Positions 39,501 to 48,230 of a DNA stretch of 64,000 nucleotides are shown in pieces; within the stretch, counting starts at the first letter, position 1, and the number at the start of each line of letters is the position of its first letter. Made by a program: the position numbers and the translations under genes. Location of the stretch: contig NZ_JAMQKB010000003.1 of assembly GCF_028416575.1 (NCBI RefSeq), positions 124,001 to 188,000 of the forward strand, given 5' to 3'. A model generated the notes under the pieces. It searched no databases and was not told where the DNA came from. It saw only the letters and a list, made by a program, of their open reading frames with translations. The stretch is from Terrihalobacillus insolitus (GTDB lineage Bacteria > Bacillota > Bacilli > Bacillales > Amphibacillaceae).

Positions 39501-39925
39501 GCTTTTTCCTTCTCATCTTTTCCTAAATAGGCTGGAATTGGCGTTGATTCCACTAGTAGAATTCCAATAATACCGCCTGTATATTGTGCTAAATCGTCCC
39601 TGTTGATCCAATCCAACTGTTTAAGCTGAATGTACGAGCTCAGTTTAAGCAGATTTTTATACCCACGATTGTTTTTGGCAAGCAATATAAAGGATGCCTT
39701 TTCACTTTCATTGTCAGACACATTAACAGCCATCCCGATAATTGGTTTCATTCCCGCTTTTAGACAAGCCTGATAAAAAGGAATGGCACCGTGTAACACA
39801 TTTTCATCGGTGATGGCAAGTGCATCAAAACCAAGACTTTTCGCTTTTTCAACTAATTTCTCAATAGTTATCGAACTTTTCATCAAACTATATCCGCTTC
39901 GGACTTGCAAGTGGGTATATCCCAT
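36566..39925 (-). CDS. dnaE: DNA polymerase III subunit alpha, DnaE type
   Basis: The second replicative polymerase of low-GC Gram-positives, used for primer extension. 1119 residues. The N-terminal PHP domain begins YTHLQVRSGYSLMKSS; the C-family polymerase core has GPGRGSAAGSLVAYLLG and the catalytic aspartates in PDIDVDFSDHRR; helix-hairpin-helix and OB-fold regions follow (GMGLSSIKGVGMQA-like stretch and VVLEIKAIRTKRGD). Divergent from ytrH, as in Bacillus. Confidence 0.97.
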   Translation of the reverse strand: MGYTHLQVRSGYSLMKSSITIEKLVEKAKSLGFDALAITDENVLHGAIPFYQACLKAGMKPIIGMAVNVSDNESEKASFILLAKNNRGYKNLLKLSSYIQLKQLDWINRDDLAQYTGGIIGILLVESTPIPAYLGKDEKEKARAYVSEWKNIYKERDFYLGVQDHGQETERQSQQIVNHNQSQLDAPVVAINDVRYLEPTDHLAFDCLQAIRNGEKWSRSAANASTKNKYLKSEEEMVSMYGGFWPELLENTMEIAKKCTLNLDLGKRMIPSYPVPTGETADTFLEKLCRESLVTTYDNKMSTEIEERLTSELTVIKKMKFSDYFLIVWDFILFAKKQRIIVGPGRGSAAGSLVAYLLGITEVDPVKYGLLFERFLNPERITMPDIDVDFSDHRRDEVIQYVKNKYGFEHVAQIITYGTFAARSVLRELIKTMEIDKQDAAFILKEIPNHASNSIVQSVKASDALTSYVKQSEKLQRLFKIAAKLEGLPRHVSTHAAGVVISQEPLVEHVPLTVGHNDVALTQFAMNELEAIGLLKMDFLGLRNLTLLEQVVSAIAKNENKRLDIKNIPFDDRNTFAILQEGRTNGIFQLESQGMQGVLRSLLPSDFEDIVAVNALYRPGPMEYIPVYIKRKHGQEAITYPHPDLKPILGKTYGVLVYQEQIMQIANMMAGFSLGQADILRRAVSKKQKEKMHEQRENFIAGCLTNGYEESVAEEVFDWIVRFSNYGFNRSHAVAYSMIAFQLAYLKAHYPTYFLAELMSSLASQEDKVRMYVKEAKELGIEMLAPSINRSSGRFTVENKRIRMGLSSIKGVGMQAVSEIIRARKEGSFKHIFDFCLRVSAKIVNRSVMESLILAGAFDETYPNRASLMATIDQAMEQGELFREFEDQPSLFMSDIQLDVSYVEMEPFTPMKYLSFEKSVLGLYVSSHPLSDYRGKLRASGYLALADSKKFLQQRNQKSAAVVLEIKAIRTKRGDPMAFLILGDESNEVDAVLFPELYRNVHRWLKEEMLVLFTGKIEQRNGRLQWVLSEIIPFEKEEIEQQNKQKLFIKVMEQNDRDVLVDLKQIAAEIPGETPVIIYHEKTKSAYQLSGDYNVKLTKTCLNHLYHAFGKSNVVIRNS

Positions 39926-40163
39926 TATTCTCCCGCCTTTTCGAATTACTTCTATTATAGCCGAGGAAAAAGCAAAGACACAATAATATAAACTAACATA
40001 ACTTGTACCCGTTTATCATAATTTTAACTAAATAGGTTGTCTTTAGGTTGGAACAAATATACGAGCTTGCTTTTCTCGAAGGTAAGAAGCTGGAATAGAG
40101 AAAGATCGGCGGATTTTACTTATTCACATGAAAAATCTAATCGTTTTAAAGGAGTCGTCATAG

Positions 40164-40496
40164 ATGGAAGAACGTTTTTTCTCCTCCATGATTCAGATTT
40201 ATTTTATCGCTTTGGGTGTAATCGTGGGTGGATCACTCATTGGCAGTATTGGCTCATTTGCCGCAGGGGAACCCCCATTGACGATGATGAGTCGTATTGC
40301 CAAAGGCCTGCGAATTTGGGCTATTGTTGCTGCAATCGGAGGCACATTCGACGCAATCTCTAACTTCGAGCGAGGCATATATGATGGTTCTACGATGGAT
40401 TTGATTAAGCAAATTTTATACATTTTATCTGCCATGGGTGGTGTTCAAACTGCACTGATGGTGATTGAATGGATGACACAGGAGAGTATCGACTAA
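40164..40496 (+). CDS. ytrH: Sporulation membrane protein YtrH
   Basis: A 110-residue membrane protein with three hydrophobic segments, matching Bacillus YtrH, needed for efficient sporulation in the mother cell. The start ATG 40164 follows AAAGGAG. Its stop overlaps the ytrI start as TAATG, so the pair is an operon. Located upstream of and divergent from dnaE, as in Bacillus subtilis. Confidence 0.92.
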   Translation: MEERFFSSMIQIYFIALGVIVGGSLIGSIGSFAAGEPPLTMMSRIAKGLRIWAIVAAIGGTFDAISNFERGIYDGSTMDLIKQILYILSAMGGVQTALMVIEWMTQESID

Positions 40497-40987
40497 TGCA
40501 TATCCCGCCATTATTTAAAAAAGCCAGCTGGCAACGGTTTCTTGCTGGTATGTTTATTGGAGCAATTGTCGCTTTTCTCGTTTTCGTTTATATGTACGGC
40601 TCATTGTATGAAATGTGGGTGGAGGAACGGGTAAAATTGGAGAGTAAAATTGATGATTTAGAAATATTAGTAGAGGATACAAAGGAAAAAGATAAAGAAA
40701 CGAAAAGCCAATTACAGATAAAAGAAATTGATATTTTAATTGAGGATGATAAAAGATTGAAGCTAGATGATTTAATCAAATATCAATTACGAGAAATGGT
40801 AAAAGGGGAGCTCAAGGATGTAGTTGGAAAAAACACTAGCACGGTTGCAGAAAATTATCAGTTGCTTATTTCAACGATTGAAAATAAAAGGTATGCAATT
40901 GATGACTTCTCGTACAAACTGGAAGTCAAAATGTTAGCCATTGCACCAAAGCTTCGTGTCATCGTAAGTGTAGGTCTTTCAAGCTAG
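40496..40987 (+). CDS. ytrI: Sporulation membrane protein YtrI
   Basis: A 163-residue protein with a single N-terminal transmembrane helix (FLAGMFIGAIVAFLVFVYMYG) and a coiled-coil-like, Lys/Glu-rich region after it, matching YtrI, partner of YtrH in sporulation. The ATG 40496 (MHIPPLFKK) overlaps the ytrH stop and is preceded by AGGAGAG; longer in-frame starts would overlap ytrH extensively. Confidence 0.9.
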   Translation: MHIPPLFKKASWQRFLAGMFIGAIVAFLVFVYMYGSLYEMWVEERVKLESKIDDLEILVEDTKEKDKETKSQLQIKEIDILIEDDKRLKLDDLIKYQLREMVKGELKDVVGKNTSTVAENYQLLISTIENKRYAIDDFSYKLEVKMLAIAPKLRVIVSVGLSS

Positions 40988-41119
40988 AAACATGAGATCT
41001 TTAACATTGACAGCTGTCTCAGAATAGGCATCCTAGTCTACAAATAGTGAACGTTTAATGAAATTTCTGAAAAACGGTGACAAGACAGGCCTCTTTTATA
41101 TAAAATAGAATTAGTACAT

Positions 41120-41172
41120 GAGGATGTTGCTCAGGTAAGTCGTCTTTATTCGTTTGCTTGTTGAACGCGCAC
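41120..41172. mobile_element. Degenerate 53-bp MITE-like copy
   Basis: Left end GAGGATGTT and right end TTGAACGCGCAC match the two family ends, and flanking TACAT (41115-41119) and TATAT (41173-41177) are near-identical, as expected of an old target duplication. The inside has diverged. Its length equals that of the short copy at 52085-52137. Confidence 0.5.
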
Positions 41173-41198
41173 TATATTGGTTAAAGGGGTGGATGATC

Positions 41199-41393
41199 AT
41201 GCTAATTATGAATCGACGGTTAGTCGAGGATAAAGTCAATACCCTGTTAGAAGGCTACTCTGCCTATGCTGAGACACAAGAAATCATTCGACTAATCAAA
41301 AGAGACATCGCAAAACATAATATTTCGGTCGTGTGTGATGAAACGGAAAGCGGTTGTTGGTTTATACCGCAATCCGAGATACAAAGCACCTAG
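41199..41393 (+). CDS. Small conserved hypothetical protein
   Basis: A 64-residue protein (MLIMNRRLVEDKVN...) with an alpha/beta look and no membrane segment. ATG 41199 has GGGGTGG at good spacing. I do not recognise a family. It lies on the plus strand between ytrHI and nrnA and is followed by a clear terminator, which supports real expression. A degenerate MITE-like copy lies just upstream. Confidence 0.6.
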   Translation: MLIMNRRLVEDKVNTLLEGYSAYAETQEIIRLIKRDIAKHNISVVCDETESGCWFIPQSEIQST

Positions 41394-41416
41394 TGCCACT
41401 TACCTGAATGGGTTTG

Positions 41417-41445
41417 GGTTTCCTTCTAAAGGAAGCTTTTTTTTA
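41417..41445 (+). terminator. Intrinsic terminator after the 64-residue gene
   Basis: TTTCCTT pairs with AAGGAAG around CTAA, followed by TTTTTTTT. It ends the plus-strand unit and lies shortly before the end of nrnA. Confidence 0.82.
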
Positions 41446-41471
41446 TCTTTAAATGGCTTTAGGATTTTCCT

Positions 41472-42428
41472 TTATTTCACTTTCTTTTTGAAAGCAGCAC
41501 AGACCATTTCTAGATCCTCTTTTACTTGCTCTGTTTCTTCCCATGAATACACTGACGCACCAGCAGCCATTGGATGGCCGCCACCATTATATTTAGCAGC
41601 AATTTCATTAATAACAGGGCCTTTTGAGCGAATCCGAACCCTTATTAAGTCTTCCTCTTCCACAAAAAACACCCACGTATAAACCCCATCAATATCTCCA
41701 AGAATCCCTACAAGCTGTCCTGTTTCCATAGGAGTCATTTGATGTTCTTGCAAAATTTCTTTTGTCAGTTTAACTGCACTAACACCATTTGCCGTTATCT
41801 CAAAGTTTTGCAAAACATAGCCTTTGAGTTTTGCTACATGTGGCTTCGTATTATAAAGCCCTTCATATAATGCTGAACGATCAAAATCAAACGTAACAAG
41901 GTCTGAGGCATATTGGAAAGTCTTGTTTGTTGTACTTGGAAACAAAAACCGACCAGTATCTCCAACAATCCCACCATAAATTAATCTTGCAGCTTCATCT
42001 GGACAAGTAAGTCCTTTATCTTTGCCAAACAGATATAATTCAAAAATCATTTCACTCGTTGAACTTGCCTCTGTATCAACCCAAGCAATATCTCCATATG
42101 GATCAACATTTGGGTGGTGATCAATTTTTATTACTTCTTTCCCTTTGTTATAACGTTGGTCTGAGATACGTGCTTGGTTTGCTGTATCACATATAATGAC
42201 TAAAGCATTTTCGTACTCAGCATCCTGAATGTCATCCATTACTGCTAAAAAAGAAAATGCTGGGTCTTCTTCCCCTACGACAAACACTTTTTTCTCTGGA
42301 AATGAACTTTTAATTATTTTCGCTAAACCAACTTGTGATCCGTAAGCATCTGGATCTGGTCTCACATGGCGATGAATAATAACGGTTTCGTTTGCCTTTA
42401 TTTTTGCTATGATATTCGTTTTAGTCAT
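41472..42428 (-). CDS. nrnA: Bifunctional oligoribonuclease / PAP phosphatase NrnA (DHH family)
   Basis: Degrades nanoRNAs and 3'-phosphoadenosine 5'-phosphate. 318 residues. The DHH domain has HRHVRPDPDAYGSQ, IICDT and IDHHPNVD; the C-terminal DHHA1 domain has GGGHPMAAGAS. The start ATG follows AGGAG. Corresponds to Bacillus ytqI by position. Confidence 0.95.
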   Translation of the reverse strand: MTKTNIIAKIKANETVIIHRHVRPDPDAYGSQVGLAKIIKSSFPEKKVFVVGEEDPAFSFLAVMDDIQDAEYENALVIICDTANQARISDQRYNKGKEVIKIDHHPNVDPYGDIAWVDTEASSTSEMIFELYLFGKDKGLTCPDEAARLIYGGIVGDTGRFLFPSTTNKTFQYASDLVTFDFDRSALYEGLYNTKPHVAKLKGYVLQNFEITANGVSAVKLTKEILQEHQMTPMETGQLVGILGDIDGVYTWVFFVEEEDLIRVRIRSKGPVINEIAAKYNGGGHPMAAGASVYSWEETEQVKEDLEMVCAAFKKKVK

Positions 42429-42542
42429 GGCTTTGCTCCTTCTATAAGAGGTTGTTCTGCTATTGTATTATATTTCTGGTAAAAATTCGAAAAACAAGCT
42501 ACAATGAATGCAGTTAAAAATTTGATTAAAGGTAGGTTTCGT

Positions 42543-42830
42543 ATGGTTATCTTTCCGATTATTATTGTCATTTCACTCGTATTATACATCTATTATAAAG
42601 TTGCTATTATCCGAACAAGCGAAGAACTTAATCAACATTATTATAATGCAAAAGCACGACTTTTTCTTGGATCCTTTGTTTTATTCTTCGGCATCAATCA
42701 ATATTTCTTCTACGAAACGACACTCTCACTATTTATCGGAATTATATTCCTTATTGTAGGCGGGCTACAAATGATCGCTGGGTTTAAAAGGACTCGGTTT
42801 TATGGAAACCAACTAGAAAAAACAAGTTAG
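42543..42830 (+). CDS. ytpI: YtpI family membrane protein
   Basis: A 95-residue protein with three hydrophobic helices and the motif FFGINQYFFYETT, matching Bacillus YtpI; function unknown. The ATG at 42543 has AAAGGTAGG upstream and removes 13 unlikely N-terminal codons. It converges on ytoI, with a shared hairpin terminator. Confidence 0.82.
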   Translation: MVIFPIIIVISLVLYIYYKVAIIRTSEELNQHYYNAKARLFLGSFVLFFGINQYFFYETTLSLFIGIIFLIVGGLQMIAGFKRTRFYGNQLEKTS

Positions 42831-42833
42831 ATT

Positions 42834-42863
42834 GAACCCCCTTGCATAGGTGCAAGGGGGTTC
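42834..42863. terminator. Bidirectional terminator between ytpI and ytoI
   Basis: GAACCCCCTTGCA pairs exactly with TGCAAGGGGGTTC around a 4-base loop. It lies between convergent genes. Confidence 0.85.
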
Positions 42864-42869
42864 ATGATT

Positions 42870-44195
42870 TTAACGATCGATTAATTGTGCCATCAGCAAC
42901 GCTTTTCCAACTAGCGTTCGATCATTAAACACTTCCACATCTACCTTGGCAAACTTACGCCCAACTTCAAGAATTCGCGGTCTAACTTCAAGTTTACTTT
43001 CCAACTGAACGGGCTTAATAAAGTAAATCGAAATATTTTCAACAACAAGGTCACCTTTTTTATAGTGGCGCAGTAGTCTGCTGCTTGATTCCGTAACAAT
43101 GGATGTAAAAACCCCATAAGATAAAGTTCCGAGCTGATTGGTCATCTGTGGCGTGATCTCTGCATGATATATTGTCTTGTTATTACTTTCTTCCCCTATT
43201 TCAAGACGACTCGAAACAATATCGTCTATCGTTTCCCCGATTTGAGGCTGTCGTTGAATATACTGCAATGCTTTCAATACATCTTGTCGTGAGATTAATC
43301 CAGTAAGTTTGTGGTGAGTGTCCACAACAGGCATGATTTCGATTCCTTCCCAAACCATCATATGTGCGGCATAGGCCAACGACGTTTTCGTTTGAACCGT
43401 CATTGGATTCTTGGTCATCACCTTTTCAATTAGGCTTGATTTTTCTTTTCCAATCACATCTTTAGAAGTAACCATCCCAGTAACCCTATTATTCTCATCG
43501 ACAACAGGGTATCGACTATGTGTTGTTTCTTCGTTAAATTGATACCATCTTTCTAATCGATCCTTCGCTTTTAAGTAATAAGCGTCTTCAAATGGTGTAT
43601 AAATATCGCCGACTAACACAATTTCCTTTTTAATCAATTGATCATAAATTGCTCGGTTTATCATGGCCGCTACGGTAAATGTATCATAGCTTGTCGACAT
43701 AATCGGCAGCTCTTTTTCATCGGCTAGTTTTTTTACGTGTTCCTCTGTATCAAAACCTCCTGTAATTAAAACAGCAGCTCCAGCTTGAATTGCTAGCTCA
43801 TGAGCTTTTATTCGATTCCCTACAATTAATAAAGAATCCTTCTCTGTGTATCGCATCATGGCGTCGAGCTTCATCGCTCCAATAACAAATCGATTTAACG
43901 TCTTATAAAGTCCTTCTCTTCCCCCAAGTACTTGTCCGTCCACAATACTGATTACTTCGGCAAAGGTAAGTCGCTCAAAATTTTCCTTTTGCTTTCGTTC
44001 AATTCGAATCGTACCAACGCGTTCTATCGTACTTACTAATCCTTCGTTTTCAGCTTCTTTGATCGCTCGATAAGCGGTTCCTTCACTTACATTTAATTCC
44101 TTAGCAATTTGCCTGACAGAAATTTTGTTTCCAACTGAAAGTGATTCAATGAATGATAGAATTTGCTCATGTTTTGTTCCCAACCTGTTCACCAT
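42870..44195 (-). CDS. ytoI: CBS/DRTGG/hot-dog domain regulator YtoI
   Basis: A 441-residue multidomain protein: winged helix-turn-helix (about 1-60, QIAKELNVSEGTAYRAI), DRTGG domain (about 70-190), two CBS domains (SRYPVVDENNRVTGMV and MPVVDTHHKLTGLI), and a thioesterase-like hot-dog domain (about 320-440). This is the YtoI architecture. CBS domains usually bind adenine nucleotides, so it may be a nucleotide-sensing regulator; the target is unknown. Start at 44195 is favoured by a weak GGA site; a GTG at 44192 is possible. Confidence 0.9.
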   Translation of the reverse strand: MVNRLGTKHEQILSFIESLSVGNKISVRQIAKELNVSEGTAYRAIKEAENEGLVSTIERVGTIRIERKQKENFERLTFAEVISIVDGQVLGGREGLYKTLNRFVIGAMKLDAMMRYTEKDSLLIVGNRIKAHELAIQAGAAVLITGGFDTEEHVKKLADEKELPIMSTSYDTFTVAAMINRAIYDQLIKKEIVLVGDIYTPFEDAYYLKAKDRLERWYQFNEETTHSRYPVVDENNRVTGMVTSKDVIGKEKSSLIEKVMTKNPMTVQTKTSLAYAAHMMVWEGIEIMPVVDTHHKLTGLISRQDVLKALQYIQRQPQIGETIDDIVSSRLEIGEESNNKTIYHAEITPQMTNQLGTLSYGVFTSIVTESSSRLLRHYKKGDLVVENISIYFIKPVQLESKLEVRPRILEVGRKFAKVDVEVFNDRTLVGKALLMAQLIDR

Positions 44196-44257
44196 TCTTT
44201 CCATCTGTACTAGTCCGTTTCACTTAATTGTTATTATACAGATGAATAGGGATGGCT

Positions 44258-44485
44258 TCAATTGTTTCCGACTTGAACAGGTTGCTTTTTTTCCTGTTCC
44301 ATTACAGGTGGCTTCGTCATCTTTAACAGTGTAGCGAAATTGGCTCCTACTACTAATAATAAAAACACGAGCCATCCAGCCCAAAAAATAGATGATAATT
44401 GTGTCATCTGACCATTAATGGAAGGCCAAGCAACATATAGAAAAAAGCCAGCTAAAAGTATACGTAGTAGCGCATATTGTTTCAT
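44258..44485 (-). CDS. Small membrane protein, hypothetical
   Basis: A 75-residue protein with two hydrophobic helices (LRILLAGFFLYVAWP and FWAGWLVFLLLVVGAN) and a charged C-terminus. The ATG 44485 has GGGGAG at 7 bases; the upstream in-frame extension is unlikely. It lies between ytkL and ytoI. I do not recognise a named family. Confidence 0.68.
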   Translation of the reverse strand: MKQYALLRILLAGFFLYVAWPSINGQMTQLSSIFWAGWLVFLLLVVGANFATLLKMTKPPVMEQEKKQPVQVGNN

Positions 44486-44603
44486 CGATGATCTCCCCTT
44501 TACATTCAAATGTTTATTTTTCATTTTATGCTTCTATTTTAGGAAACATGTTTTTAATAAGTGATAATGCGGATTCTACTCGTGACTATTCCTATACCAT
44601 ATA

Positions 44604-44629
44604 AAAAGGAGCACCAATTGAGTGCTCCC
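44604..44629 (-). terminator. Intrinsic terminator after ytkL
   Basis: On the minus strand GGAGCAC pairs with GTGCTCC and is followed by TTTTTAT. It lies 14 bp after the ytkL stop. Confidence 0.85.
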
Positions 44630-44642
44630 TGCTATATCTATC

Positions 44643-45326
44643 TTAGAGTTCGAAGCCTTCCCCAGGCTTTAACGCTATTCCCTTCCCTGGTGTCACTTTT
44701 TCTGCAAATGCATCCCCATCCTGTTCAATTAATGGGAATGTATTGTAATGGATTGGCACAACCGTTTTGGCCTTGATCCACTCTGCTGCAACCAATGCAT
44801 CTTCTGGTCCCATCGTGAAATTATCCCCGATTGGAATGAAAGCAAGATCAATATTGTTTCGTTCCCCGATTAATTTCAAATCAGAGAATAGTCCTGTGTC
44901 TCCTACATGATAAATCGTCTTACCTTCTGCACTAAACAGGATTCCAGCTGGCATGCCTGTGTAATGACTAACTCCATCTTCATCAACAAAGGCAGAACCA
45001 TGAAAGGCTTGAGTAAGTTTTACTTTTCCAAACTCAAACGTATGGGCACCGCCAATGTGCATAGGGTGTGTATTTAACCCCCTCGACGCCAGGTAGTTGG
45101 CAAGCTCATTTGGTGCTACTACTAATGCCTCGTTACGCTTAGCGATTGAAATCGTATCGCCAACATGATCATTATGTCCATGGGTAAGTAAAATGACGTC
45201 TGCATCTACCTTACCTGCATCCAGATCGCTTTTGTCATTTCCAGTAATGAATGGATCGATAAGAATGGTATGGTTTGACGTTTTAATCTGGACTGCGGAT
45301 TGTCCATGAAAAGATACTTGCATCAT
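44643..45326 (-). CDS. ytkL: Metal-dependent hydrolase, UPF0173 (YtkL)
   Basis: A 227-residue metallo-beta-lactamase-fold hydrolase. The metal motif HxHxDH is present ([12 protein letters not shown]), with later conserved histidines in YHVGDTGLF and PIHYNTFP. The substrate is unknown. The ATG at 45326 has GAGGAG at 7 bases. It is followed by a clear terminator and upstream of the small membrane protein. Confidence 0.93.
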   Translation of the reverse strand: MMQVSFHGQSAVQIKTSNHTILIDPFITGNDKSDLDAGKVDADVILLTHGHNDHVGDTISIAKRNEALVVAPNELANYLASRGLNTHPMHIGGAHTFEFGKVKLTQAFHGSAFVDEDGVSHYTGMPAGILFSAEGKTIYHVGDTGLFSDLKLIGERNNIDLAFIPIGDNFTMGPEDALVAAEWIKAKTVVPIHYNTFPLIEQDGDAFAEKVTPGKGIALKPGEGFEL

Positions 45327-45449
45327 TAACACTCTCCTCTTAAATTCTCAGTTTTCTACCCTCTATAACTATTACTAAAAAAAGAGTCAAAATTCCTTTA
45401 CCCACTTTAACGATTTTCTAAAAGTCCGTTATCAAACTCCAACTACCCT

Positions 45450-47000
45450 CTAGTAGTATTTCCACGAACTTTCATATAATTGAATTAAACGTGGATCAAT
45501 CAATGTGTTTGGCGAAAGCTCGATTACTTCCCCGTCATCATTTCGAATCGTACTATCTTCATCCTTGCCAAATTCCGTCAGACCTAAAAGCATTTCTTCC
45601 GTTAAAAAACGAGTTGGAACGTCTACTTCCATCTCCGACACTTGTATCGGTTGTCGACTTGCCATCACGAACCCCCAATTCCCAAAGCTTGGGACATCAA
45701 CATGAAAATTTTCAATTTCTAATCCTGTGGAGGCAATCGTTTTGGAGATCGTCCAATAAACAGACGTGGCAAAAACAGGGCTTGTTGCCTGCACCATCAT
45801 TGCACCATCTGGCTTCAAATGATTACGAGCTAATGAATAAAATTCCTTCGTATACAGCTTGTTTAAACTTTCATTGTTTGGGTCTGGTAGATCTACAATA
45901 ATAACATCGTACCAATCATCCGTATTCTCTAAAAAATTAAATGCATCCTGATTCAGTACACGTATTTTTTCGTTTTGCAACGAACCTTCATTTAATTGAA
46001 GGATCTTATAATTGGAGTTGGCCAGGCTTACTACCGCAGGATCGAGGTCGACTAATGTAACATTTTCCACTTCTTCATGCTTCAATACTTCTTTCGCAGC
46101 AATCCCATCTCCCCCACCTAAAATGAGAACGTTTTTAGGATTCCTTGCCTGTGCCATGACAGGATGAACCAACACTTCATGGTATCGATATTCATCAATA
46201 GAACTAAACTGCAAGCCTCCATTTAGGTAAAGTCTCGTATCCCCTTGATTTTGGGTCACAACAATTTTTTGATATTTACTTTCTTCCATATAAATGATTG
46301 GATCTTGATAGAGTTTTTGTTCAAAACTAAATGCCATTTCTTCTCCAAAAAGAAGCCCAATGATCAAAAGAATGCCTATCACTATACCAATCAAAAAATG
46401 AATTCCTTTTCGTTTTATCTCCTGTCGGAAAAACCAAAGTATAAGAAGAGCAACGGTTAAATTAATCAACCCTACAAAAAAGGCCGTTTTTACCATACCT
46501 AATTGTGGCCGTAAAAAAAATACAAACAGTAGTCCGCCAATCAATCCACCAGCATAGTCCGAAAAAAGAACCCGTGCTGTGCTTCTGTGCAGCGAAACAC
46601 CAATTTCGTTTGCCTTGCGTATGAGTATCGGAAGCTCGACACCAGTAAGGGCACCGATCACAAAAGTAATCATATACAAAAACAATGCATCGGTTCCTGC
46701 CGGGGAAAAAGCTGTAATTCCAAACATAGTAAAGCTTGAAAAACCCCCAATAAGGGCGACAAGAAATTCAATGTACACAAAAGCAATGACAAGGTTTTTC
46801 ATCACTTTCTCGCTAAGACTAGCCCCAACACCCATCCCAGTTAAAAACAACGATATCGTAAGCGTGTATTGCTTTACACCATCCCCTAAAATATAGGAAC
46901 CAAGTGCACCAAACAGAACCTCAAATATAATACCACATATGGAAACAATCCCAGATGCCCAGTAAATAAACATACTTTGTTTAACCGAATCCTGCTTCAT
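45450..47000 (-). CDS. Membrane-embedded spermidine synthase-like aminopropyltransferase
   Basis: A 516-residue two-part protein. Residues 1 to about 205 form seven or so transmembrane helices; the rest is a cytosolic spermidine-synthase domain with the SAM-binding GGGDGIAAKEVLKH, LVDLDPAVVSLA and VDLPDPN. It should transfer an aminopropyl group, or a related group, to an unknown acceptor at the membrane. It lies downstream of genes for DUF350, a DUF4247 lipoprotein, PspA and DUF4178. A hairpin terminator separates it from DUF350, so part of its transcription may be its own. The active site has not been checked residue by residue. Confidence 0.88.
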   Translation of the reverse strand: MKQDSVKQSMFIYWASGIVSICGIIFEVLFGALGSYILGDGVKQYTLTISLFLTGMGVGASLSEKVMKNLVIAFVYIEFLVALIGGFSSFTMFGITAFSPAGTDALFLYMITFVIGALTGVELPILIRKANEIGVSLHRSTARVLFSDYAGGLIGGLLFVFFLRPQLGMVKTAFFVGLINLTVALLILWFFRQEIKRKGIHFLIGIVIGILLIIGLLFGEEMAFSFEQKLYQDPIIYMEESKYQKIVVTQNQGDTRLYLNGGLQFSSIDEYRYHEVLVHPVMAQARNPKNVLILGGGDGIAAKEVLKHEEVENVTLVDLDPAVVSLANSNYKILQLNEGSLQNEKIRVLNQDAFNFLENTDDWYDVIIVDLPDPNNESLNKLYTKEFYSLARNHLKPDGAMMVQATSPVFATSVYWTISKTIASTGLEIENFHVDVPSFGNWGFVMASRQPIQVSEMEVDVPTRFLTEEMLLGLTEFGKDEDSTIRNDDGEVIELSPNTLIDPRLIQLYESSWKYY

Positions 47001-47036
47001 TTTCCCTCACTCCGATATAAAAAATCATGTGAAAAG

Positions 47037-47074
47037 AAAAGGTCTGACCTTTGGCACGAAGGTCAGACCTTTTC
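47037..47074. terminator. Bidirectional terminator between DUF350 and SpeE-like genes
   Basis: AAGGTCTGACCTT (about 47039-47051) and AAGGTCAGACCTT (about 47059-47071) form a 13-bp perfect stem around a 7-base loop. T-rich tracts flank it. It lies 15 bp after the DUF350 stop. Confidence 0.85.
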
Positions 47075-47088
47075 TTTCTACAACACTT

Positions 47089-47484
47089 CTATGTAATCGA
47101 TGCGCCAATTACAAAAGCTAATCCAATAGAAACAGTCATGGATACGATTCCTACTGCAACATTGTTTTCTTTTATTTTTTCTTCTACAGAGTATTTGGTA
47201 GTAAGTGCTTCAAACAAGTAATATGCGATCATCTGTAGAACTACGCCATAAGCACCCCAAATAAGTGTTTCCCAAATGACGACACTGTTGTACACTGCAA
47301 AAGCTAAAATAATACAGATCCCTATTATTTTACCACCAACGGATAAGGCAACCGCAGTGTTACCTTCACCAATTTCTTCCCAGTCTTTGTACTTTGTTGT
47401 GATCTGTTCAAAAATAATAAGTCCGATTAGCACAATGATAATGGCAATCGCAAAATAAAGAAATGTAGCAATAAATGGTCCCAT
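47089..47484 (-). CDS. DUF350 membrane protein
   Basis: A 131-residue protein with four hydrophobic helices in two similar halves, each with a GNxAVAL/ENNVAVGI-type motif after a charged turn, which is the DUF350 pattern (YjfL in E. coli). Function unknown; DUF350 genes commonly accompany PspA-like proteins. Start ATG 47484 follows AGGGAGG. It lies 18 bp downstream of the DUF4247 gene and is closed by a strong hairpin. Confidence 0.9.
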   Translation of the reverse strand: MGPFIATFLYFAIAIIIVLIGLIIFEQITTKYKDWEEIGEGNTAVALSVGGKIIGICIILAFAVYNSVVIWETLIWGAYGVVLQMIAYYLFEALTTKYSVEEKIKENNVAVGIVSMTVSIGLAFVIGASIT

Positions 47485-47502
47485 ACTAAAAAACCTCCCT
47501 AT

Positions 47503-48186
47503 TTATTTTCCTGCACTCGGGCCGCCGCCTCGGAAACTGGACATCCCTCTTTTCGATGTAGTTCCTCCCGAATAATTTCTTCCATTCGTATATCCTCCAT
47601 AACAGGCTCCATTTCGACATTGATCAGCCCGATTCTGGGCCCAATTATTCCTGTCAAGCATACGATTCAGCAGCATAAAGGTAAAAAATGTATTCAGATA
47701 GTTAGGTGAGTAATTATTTCGGACAAACTGATCACTTGCTACTTCCATTAGAACGGTATTTGAAGCGATGTCGCTTTGTTTGAACGTAACAAACGTATTT
47801 GGATATATTAAGATTTGTTGGTTATCCTTTAACTCACTTTTTTCATCTGGTTCTACAACCGATGTGATTGTTTCCACTAACTCGGAGACCGTAAACCGTT
47901 GTGTAGCATAAACTTTTGCATTTTCATTATCACTCGAAACAACATCTAACAGAAAAAAGTTATCCTGTATTATTCCTTCTATATCATTACCATTTGCTTT
48001 CTTTATCTTTTGGGAAATCTCCTCTTTGGTTGGTTCTTCAGGAATGGCTTCATCGATATCTTCTTGTGAAGAAAAAGGAGTACCGTTTTCTGGTGAACCT
48101 GTTAATTCTGAAAAAGAGGCAGGTCCACAACCAGCCAGTATACCTATACCTAGAAGGGTGAGTGTGCCAAAAAGCCATTTTTTCAT
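47503..48186 (-). CDS. DUF4247 lipoprotein
   Basis: A 227-residue secreted lipoprotein: hydrophobic signal peptide with lipobox ILAGC (Cys 20), then a DUF4247-like domain ending in a Gly/Ser/Arg-rich tail (SSFRGGGPSAG). The ATG 48186 (MKKWLFGTLT) has GGGAGG upstream. The frame continues 29 codons further but those codons read through the end of a MITE-like fragment, so the longer start is rejected. Next to DUF350, PspA and DUF4178 genes. Function unknown, probably envelope-related. Confidence 0.85.
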   Translation of the reverse strand: MKKWLFGTLTLLGIGILAGCGPASFSELTGSPENGTPFSSQEDIDEAIPEEPTKEEISQKIKKANGNDIEGIIQDNFFLLDVVSSDNENAKVYATQRFTVSELVETITSVVEPDEKSELKDNQQILIYPNTFVTFKQSDIASNTVLMEVASDQFVRNNYSPNYLNTFFTFMLLNRMLDRNNWAQNRADQCRNGACYGGYTNGRNYSGGTTSKRGMSSFRGGGPSAGK

Positions 48187-48230
48187 ATAGTGAAATGCCT
48201 CCCTTCTGTATTTATTATGAGCCGTCGTGG

